Of a DNA stretch of 36,088 nucleotides, positions 30,371 through 36,088 are shown piece by piece. The notes beneath the pieces were generated by a model that saw only the letters and a list, made by a program, of their open reading frames with translations, did not search any database and had not been told where the DNA came from. Origin of the DNA: Streptomyces longispororuber (GTDB taxonomy: Bacteria; Actinomycetota; Actinomycetes; Streptomycetales; Streptomycetaceae). Position numbers and translations under genes: made by a program. Position 1 is the stretch's first letter; every line of letters begins with the position of its first letter. Location: assembly GCF_024448165.1 (NCBI RefSeq), contig NZ_JAMOLN010000101.1:1-36088 (forward strand), given 5' to 3'.

Positions 30371-30946
30371 TCGGCCGAGGTGAGGATGACGACGACGCTG
30401 CCCGGCGGCCAGGCCGTCGCGATGGACGGCACGTACAGCTGGAGCGACGGCTTCGCCTTCGACGTCGACCCGCAGCCCTCCGGCCCGCTCCGGGGCAAGG
30501 AGTGGATGAAGGTCGACACCTCCGCCGTGTTCGGCGAGCAGGGCGCGGCCGCGATGCAGAACGGCGCCGACCAGAGCCCCACGCAGGCGCTGAAGCAGCT
30601 CAGGTACGCGAGCAACGTGAAGGAACTGGGCGCGACGACGGTCGACGGGCGGTCCGCCACGCGCTACCGCGCGACCCTCGACAAGAAGGCGATGGGCAGA
30701 ATCGGCGACGCCTGCAACGGCGACGGCCTGGCGAACCGGATGACCGGTGGCGTGGACGAGCTCGTCATCGACGTCTGGCTGGACGGCAAGGACCTACCGG
30801 TCCGGATGACGCAGGACATGGGCGCCATGAAGGTGTCGATGGACTTCGAGAAGTTCGGCGGGGCGAAGCGGATCACCCCGCCGCCGGCCGCGCAGACCGG
30901 CGACGTCACCGACGAGCTCAAGAACGCCCAGCAGCAACAGGGCTGA
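30371..30946 (+). pseudogene. LppX/LprAFG-like lipoprotein remnant
   Basis: About 191 codons match the globular part of Streptomyces LppX/LprAFG-type lipoproteins: AEVRMTTTLPGG, MDGTYSWSDGFAFDV, GKEWMKVDTSAVFGEQG, TTVDGRSATRYRATLDKK, DVWLDGKDLPVRMTQDMG and MKVSMDFEKFG. The signal peptide, lipobox and first strands are missing; the frame upstream (from 30257) has no family similarity and no hydrophobic stretch. The strand pair between FAFDV and DPQPSGPL also looks shorter than usual, so an internal deletion is possible. The homology begins within a perfect palindrome, CCTCGGC-TCG-GCCGAGG (30364-30380). Without export and lipid anchor it cannot do the family's lipid-carrier job, so I call it a remnant; a cytoplasmic product from a GTG at 30380 or ATG at 30386 is the alternative. 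Confidence 0.65.
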
Positions 30947-30954
30947 GCGCACGC

Positions 30955-30990
30955 GCGGGGCCCCGGCCGTACCGACGGCCGGGGCCCCGC
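30955..30990. terminator. Strong bidirectional hairpin terminator
   Basis: GCGGGGCCCCGGCCG (30955-30969) and CGGCCGGGGCCCCGC (30976-30990) form a perfect 15-pair stem with a six-base loop. It lies nine bases after the lipoprotein remnant and 16 bases after the end of the convergent iolA gene, so it can stop transcription from both sides. It is the strongest simple hairpin in the window. Confidence 0.85.
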
Positions 30991-31005
30991 TCACGTACCG
31001 GTGCC

Positions 31006-32514
<1,509 letters not shown>

Positions 32515-32536
32515 ATGGGGCAACTCCTGTTACGTC

Positions 32537-34411
32537 TCAGAGGTGGCGGCGTCGGGCGGTGACGTGCCGGTCGTACTCCTCGCGGGCCTTGACGGCGGAC
32601 GGTCGGTCGGCTGTCTCGGCCACGGGCACATCCCACCACGCCTGCGCCGGAGGCGGGCCCGACACTGTGTCTGCCGTTTCGGTCTCGACGTAGACACATG
32701 TGGGGCGGGTGGCGGCGCGCGCCGCGGCCAGCGCCTCGCGCAGCTCCCTGACCGTCTTCGCCCGGTGCACGTCCATGCCGAGGCTGGCCGCGTTGGCGGC
32801 GAGGTCGACGGGGAGCGGGGCGCCCGTGTACCCCGCGCCCTCGCGGTACCGGTAGCCCGTCGCGAACCCCTCCGCGCCCACGGACGCGGAGAGCCCGCCG
32901 ATCGAGGCGTACCCGTGGTTCTGCAGGACGACGACCTTGACCGGGACGTTCTCCTGCACGGCGGTGACGATCTCGGTCGGCATCATCAGGTACGTGCCGT
33001 CGCCGACCAGCGCCCACACCGGCCGGCCGGGCGCGGCGAGGGCGACCCCGATCGAGGCGGGGATCTCGTAGCCCATGCAGGAGTAGCCGTACTCGACGTG
33101 GTACTGGTCGCGGGAGCGGGTCCGCCACAGCTTGTGCAGGTCGCCGGGGAGCGAGCCGGCCGCGTTGATCAGGATGTCGTCGCCGGTCACCAGCGCGTCG
33201 AGGACGCCGAGGACCTGGGCCTGGGTGGGGCGGACGAGGTCGTCGTCGGCGGCGTAGCAGGCGTCGACGCGGTGTTCCCAGCGTTCCTTGTCGTCGGTGT
33301 ACTCGGTGATGTGGGCGGGCTCGGCCCGGTACCCGGCGACGGCCTCGCGCAGGGCGGTCAGGCCCGTGCGGGCGTCGGCGACCAGCGGCAGCGCGGCCAG
33401 TTTGTGCGCGTCGAACGCGGCGACGTTCAGGTTCAGGAACCGGACCCCGGGGTCCTCGAAGAGCGTGCCGGAGGCCGTCGTGAAGTCGGAGTAGCGGGTG
33501 CCGACGCCGATCACCAGGTCGGCGGTGCGGGCCAGTTCGTCGGCGGTGGCGGTGCCGGTGTGGCCGATGCCGCCGACGTCGGCCGGGTGGTCGTGGCGCA
33601 GGGAGCCCTTGCCGGCCTGCGTGGACGCGACGGGGATGCCGGTGGCGTCCGCGAACGCCGCGAGGGCGGCCTCCGCGCCGCTGTGGTGCACGCCGCCGCC
33701 GGCGATCACCAGGGGCCGCCGCGCCGACCTCAACGCCTGTGCGGCGGCGGCGAGTTCGGCCGGATCGGGGGCGGGGCGGCGGATCGCCCAGACGCGCTCG
33801 GCGAAGAACTCCTCCGGCCAGTCGTACGCCTCCGCCTGCACGTCCTGCGGCAGCGCGAGGGTGACGGCGCCGGTGTCGACCGGGTCGGTGAGCACCCGCA
33901 TCGCGGCGAGCGCGGCCGGGACCAGCTGCTCGGGCCGGGTGATCCGGTCGAAGTACTTCGACACGGGCCGCAGGCAGTCGTTGACCGACACGTCGCCCGC
34001 GTAGGGGACTTCGAGCTGCTGGAGGACGGGGTCGGCGGGCCGCGCCGCGAACACGTCGCCGGGCAGCAGCAGGACGGGCAGGTGGTTGATGGTGGCGAGG
34101 GCGGCGCCGGTGACGAGGTTGGTGGCGCCCGGCCCGATGGAGGTGGTCACCGCGTGGGTGGCGAGACGGCCGCTCTGGCGGGCGTACCCGACGGCCGCGT
34201 GCACCATCGCCTGCTCGTTGCGCCCCTGGTGGAACGGCATCTCGTCGGCGTACTGGACGAGCGCCTGGCCGAGCCCCGCGACGTTGCCGTGGCCGAAGAT
34301 GCCCCAGGTCGCGCCGATCAGCCGCCGCCGGTCGCCGTCGCGCTCGGTGTACTGGCGGGCGAGGAAGCGGACGAGGGCCTGGGCCGTGGTGAGCCGTACG
34401 GTTCCGGTCAT
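32537..34411 (-). CDS. iolD: Trihydroxycyclohexane-dione acylhydrolase IolD
   Basis: A 624-residue thiamine-diphosphate enzyme that opens the ring of 3D-(3,5/4)-trihydroxycyclohexane-1,2-dione to 5-deoxy-glucuronate. The N-terminal TPP-binding domain has GATWGIFGHGNVAGLGQAL and MVHAAVGYARQ; the C-terminal domain has the GDG-x-N cofactor motif (VGDGTYLMMPTEIV followed by VVLQNHG) and YGYSCMGYEIPASIGVAL. All are diagnostic of IolD. The ATG at 34411 follows GGAGGG with a suitable spacer; the 15 residues upstream in frame are not part of the family. It overlaps iolB by ATGA, showing coupled translation. The product is the substrate of IolB. Confidence 0.96.
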   Translation of the reverse strand: MTGTVRLTTAQALVRFLARQYTERDGDRRRLIGATWGIFGHGNVAGLGQALVQYADEMPFHQGRNEQAMVHAAVGYARQSGRLATHAVTTSIGPGATNLVTGAALATINHLPVLLLPGDVFAARPADPVLQQLEVPYAGDVSVNDCLRPVSKYFDRITRPEQLVPAALAAMRVLTDPVDTGAVTLALPQDVQAEAYDWPEEFFAERVWAIRRPAPDPAELAAAAQALRSARRPLVIAGGGVHHSGAEAALAAFADATGIPVASTQAGKGSLRHDHPADVGGIGHTGTATADELARTADLVIGVGTRYSDFTTASGTLFEDPGVRFLNLNVAAFDAHKLAALPLVADARTGLTALREAVAGYRAEPAHITEYTDDKERWEHRVDACYAADDDLVRPTQAQVLGVLDALVTGDDILINAAGSLPGDLHKLWRTRSRDQYHVEYGYSCMGYEIPASIGVALAAPGRPVWALVGDGTYLMMPTEIVTAVQENVPVKVVVLQNHGYASIGGLSASVGAEGFATGYRYREGAGYTGAPLPVDLAANAASLGMDVHRAKTVRELREALAAARAATRPTCVYVETETADTVSGPPPAQAWWDVPVAETADRPSAVKAREEYDRHVTARRRHL

Positions 34412-35214
34412 CGGTATCCCTCCGTCACGTGGTCGGGGTGGAAGCAGATCCGCCACTCCCGCTCCTCGCCCGGCCCCGCCATCACGTTCAGGTAGTACAT
34501 GGCGTGTCCCGGCTGGGCGATCGACGGGCCGTGCCAGCCGTCCGGGACGAGGACCGCGTCACCGCCGCGGACCTCGGCGAGCAGATCCGTACCACCGGGC
34601 CGGGAGGGCGACACCCGCTGGTAGCCGTAGCCACCCTCGCCGTCGATCTCGAAGTAGTAGATCTCCTCGAGCAGCGACTCGACGCCGGGCCGGTGCTCGT
34701 CGTGCTTGTGCGGCGGGTACGAGGACCAGTTCCCGCCGGGGGTGATCACCTCCACGGCGATCAGCTGGTCGCAGTCGAAGGTGCCGGCGGCGGCGAAGTT
34801 GCGCACCTGCCGGGCGCTGGTGCCGCTGCCGCGGGCCTCGACGGGTACCTCCGGCGCGGGGCCGTAGCGGACGGGGAGTCGTCGCCCGCACTTCGCTCCT
34901 GCCAGGGCGAAGCGGCCTCCCGCACCGGAGGCGATCTCTGCGCGAGTGTCGCGCGGGACGTAAGCGAAGTCGCTCGCGCCGCTGAACACGCTGTCCCTGC
35001 CCAGGAGTTCGATGATCCGCCCTTCCACACCGACGGAGCAACCACCTGACAGGGGCAGCACGATCCATTCACTCTCGCCGGTGTCGAGGACGTGCCGCTG
35101 CCCGGCGTCCAGTTCGAGCACGCGCAGGCCCGCGCGGGACCAGCCGGTCTTGTCCGGATCGACGAGCAGGGCGTACGGACCGTCGGCCGCGGCCCCCTTC
35201 GGGAGGTACGTCAT
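34408..35214 (-). CDS. iolB: 5-deoxy-glucuronate isomerase IolB
   Basis: A 268-residue double-cupin protein of the IolB family, which isomerises 5-deoxy-glucuronate to 5-dehydro-2-deoxy-gluconate. The second cupin has the metal-binding HKHDEHRPG with nearby LEEIYYFEID and a later PDGWHGPS histidine, and NWSSYPPHKHD is the conserved lead-in; WIVLPLSGG and the VFSGASDFAYVPRD segment are in the first cupin. The ATG is preceded by AGGAGG at a ten-base distance on the minus strand. The stop overlaps the start of iolD. This is the second of three consecutive steps of myo-inositol degradation encoded together. Confidence 0.95.
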   Translation of the reverse strand: MTYLPKGAAADGPYALLVDPDKTGWSRAGLRVLELDAGQRHVLDTGESEWIVLPLSGGCSVGVEGRIIELLGRDSVFSGASDFAYVPRDTRAEIASGAGGRFALAGAKCGRRLPVRYGPAPEVPVEARGSGTSARQVRNFAAAGTFDCDQLIAVEVITPGGNWSSYPPHKHDEHRPGVESLLEEIYYFEIDGEGGYGYQRVSPSRPGGTDLLAEVRGGDAVLVPDGWHGPSIAQPGHAMYYLNVMAGPGEEREWRICFHPDHVTEGYR

Positions 35215-35290
35215 GACTCCACTGTCCTCCTCTGTCCTTCGTGTAGCTCTGTCCCTCGCGGGGATGAACGCGGCCGGAACGCCGGGTGGG

Positions 35291-36088
35291 TCACAGCAGC
35301 CCGACGGCGGTGTCGACCGCCCCGGCGACGTCGCCGTCCACCGGGTACAGCAGCGAGCGCCCGACCACCAGGCCCTGGACGGTGGGCAGTTGGAGCGCGC
35401 CGCGCCACTTCTCGTACGTGGCGTCCTGGTCGCCGTCCTTGATGTCGCCGCCGAGCAGCACGGCGGGCAGCGTCGAGGTCTCCATGACGCGGGCCATGGC
35501 GTCCGGGTCGTCGGTGACCGGGACCTTCAGCCAGGTGTACGCGGAGGTGCCGCCGAGGCCGGAGGCGATGGCGATGGACCGGACGACGGCCTCCGGGCTC
35601 AGGTCGTTGCGCAGCAGGCCCGTTGCGGGCTCGCGGCGGGACAGGAACGGTTCGACGAAGACCGGCAGCCGGCGCCGGGCCATCGCGTCGACGGCACGGG
35701 CGGCGGCCTCCATCGTGCGCAGCGAGCCCGCGTCCTCGTGGTCGATCCGCAGCAGCAGCTTCCCGGCGTCGAAGCCGAGCCGGTCCAGGTCCTCCGCCCG
35801 GTACCCGGTGAACCGGTCGTCCATCTCGAACGAGGCGCCCGCGAGTCCGCCCCGGTTCATCGACCCGATGACGATCTTGCCGTCCAGCGCGCCGAGCAGC
35901 AGCAGGTCGTCCAGTACGTCGGCGGAGGCGAGCACGCCGTCGACCCCGGGCCGCGACAGCGCGAGGCACAGCCGCCCGAGGAGGTCCCCCCGGTCGGCCA
36001 TGGCGAACGCCCGCTCCCCGGCACCGAGGGCGCCGCGGGCCGGGTGATCGGCGGCGATGATCATCAGCCGGGCCCCGGCCCCGGGCAG
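35291..36088 (-). CDS. Cgl0159-like aldolase, partial (5' end outside window)
   Basis: At least 265 codons of a (beta/alpha)8-barrel protein of the Cgl0159 group, related to class-I aldolases such as DeoC and LacD. The conserved segment MIIAADHPARGALGAG, and later KIVIGSMNRGGLAGASFEMDDRFTGY with a basic and acidic active-site set, GFDAGKLLLRIDHEDAGSL and GGTSAYTWLKVPV are visible. The frame stays open to the window end and reads LPGAGARL before the ATG at 36064, which belongs to the same family sequence, so the true start is beyond the window. In actinobacterial iol clusters a protein of this group takes the place of the IolJ aldolase for 2-deoxy-5-keto-gluconate 6-phosphate (inference). It lies upstream of iolB with a 76-base gap. 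Confidence 0.87.
   Translation of the reverse strand: MPGAGARLMIIAADHPARGALGAGERAFAMADRGDLLGRLCLALSRPGVDGVLASADVLDDLLLLGALDGKIVIGSMNRGGLAGASFEMDDRFTGYRAEDLDRLGFDAGKLLLRIDHEDAGSLRTMEAAARAVDAMARRRLPVFVEPFLSRREPATGLLRNDLSPEAVVRSIAIASGLGGTSAYTWLKVPVTDDPDAMARVMETSTLPAVLLGGDIKDGDQDATYEKWRGALQLPTVQGLVVGRSLLYPVDGDVAGAVDTAVGLL

Overview
The window is typical high-GC actinobacterial DNA and almost certainly comes from Streptomyces. Third codon positions are strongly GC-biased and translationally coupled ATGA/GTGA overlaps are frequent. There are several lipoproteins with serine/glycine-rich linkers, and a Streptomyces-style structured intergenic repeat lies at 28390-28544 with a related piece at 25896-25964. 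No tRNA, rRNA, CRISPR array, transposase or integrase gene was seen.

Layout. (1) 4-4391, plus strand: an aromatic-acid oxidation module with an SDR protein, a small cupin resembling the manganese hydroxynitrile lyase GtHNL, an IclR regulator, a phthalate-dioxygenase-type reductase (FMN/NAD/2Fe-2S) and a cytochrome P450 that closely resembles the CYP199 family of para-substituted benzoate monooxygenases. (2) 4458-6001, minus: a DUF4232 lipoprotein and a 5'-truncated nuoN remnant. (3) 6083-9137, plus: a PadR regulator with an inverted-repeat operator, two paralogous DUF1048 proteins and a DrrAB-like ABC exporter. (4) 9145-15380: a divergent lipid module. A TetR regulator, an acyl-CoA ligase and a GMC oxidoreductase run leftward, and an SCP2 sterol-carrier protein and an acyl-CoA dehydrogenase run rightward. 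A shared CTTAC-N6-GTAAG operator occurs in both control regions.

(5) 15475-21965: an unknown protein, a YfbK-type von Willebrand A lipoprotein, an ABC-2 permease coupled to an unusual 899-residue protein that joins a predicted extracytoplasmic S15/CocE-type hydrolase to a cytoplasmic ABC ATPase, and a GNAT acetyltransferase. (6) 21978-28371: a sugar-uptake operon (binding lipoprotein, two permeases, DUF624 membrane protein) followed by a LacI repressor and a Gfo/Idh/MocA dehydrogenase. Three LacI-type operator-like sites lie before the operon. (7) 28390-36088: a branched repeat/terminator, an APC amino-acid permease, a decayed LppX/LprAFG-like lipoprotein, and part of a myo-inositol catabolic operon on the minus strand (Cgl0159-like aldolase running off the end, then iolB, iolD, iolA/mmsA).

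How the parts could work together. In module 1 the reductase would feed electrons from NAD(P)H to the P450, which would oxidise or O-demethylate an aromatic acid under IclR control. In module 4 TetR would coordinate fatty-acid or sterol activation and oxidation. In module 6 LacI would repress sugar import. In module 7 the inositol ring product would be hydrolysed (IolD), isomerised (IolB), cleaved by an aldolase and the semialdehyde converted to an acyl-CoA (IolA). The most unusual observations are the CYP199-like/reductase/cupin/SDR gene set, the hydrolase-ABC ATPase fusion, and the two-sided TetR operator set.
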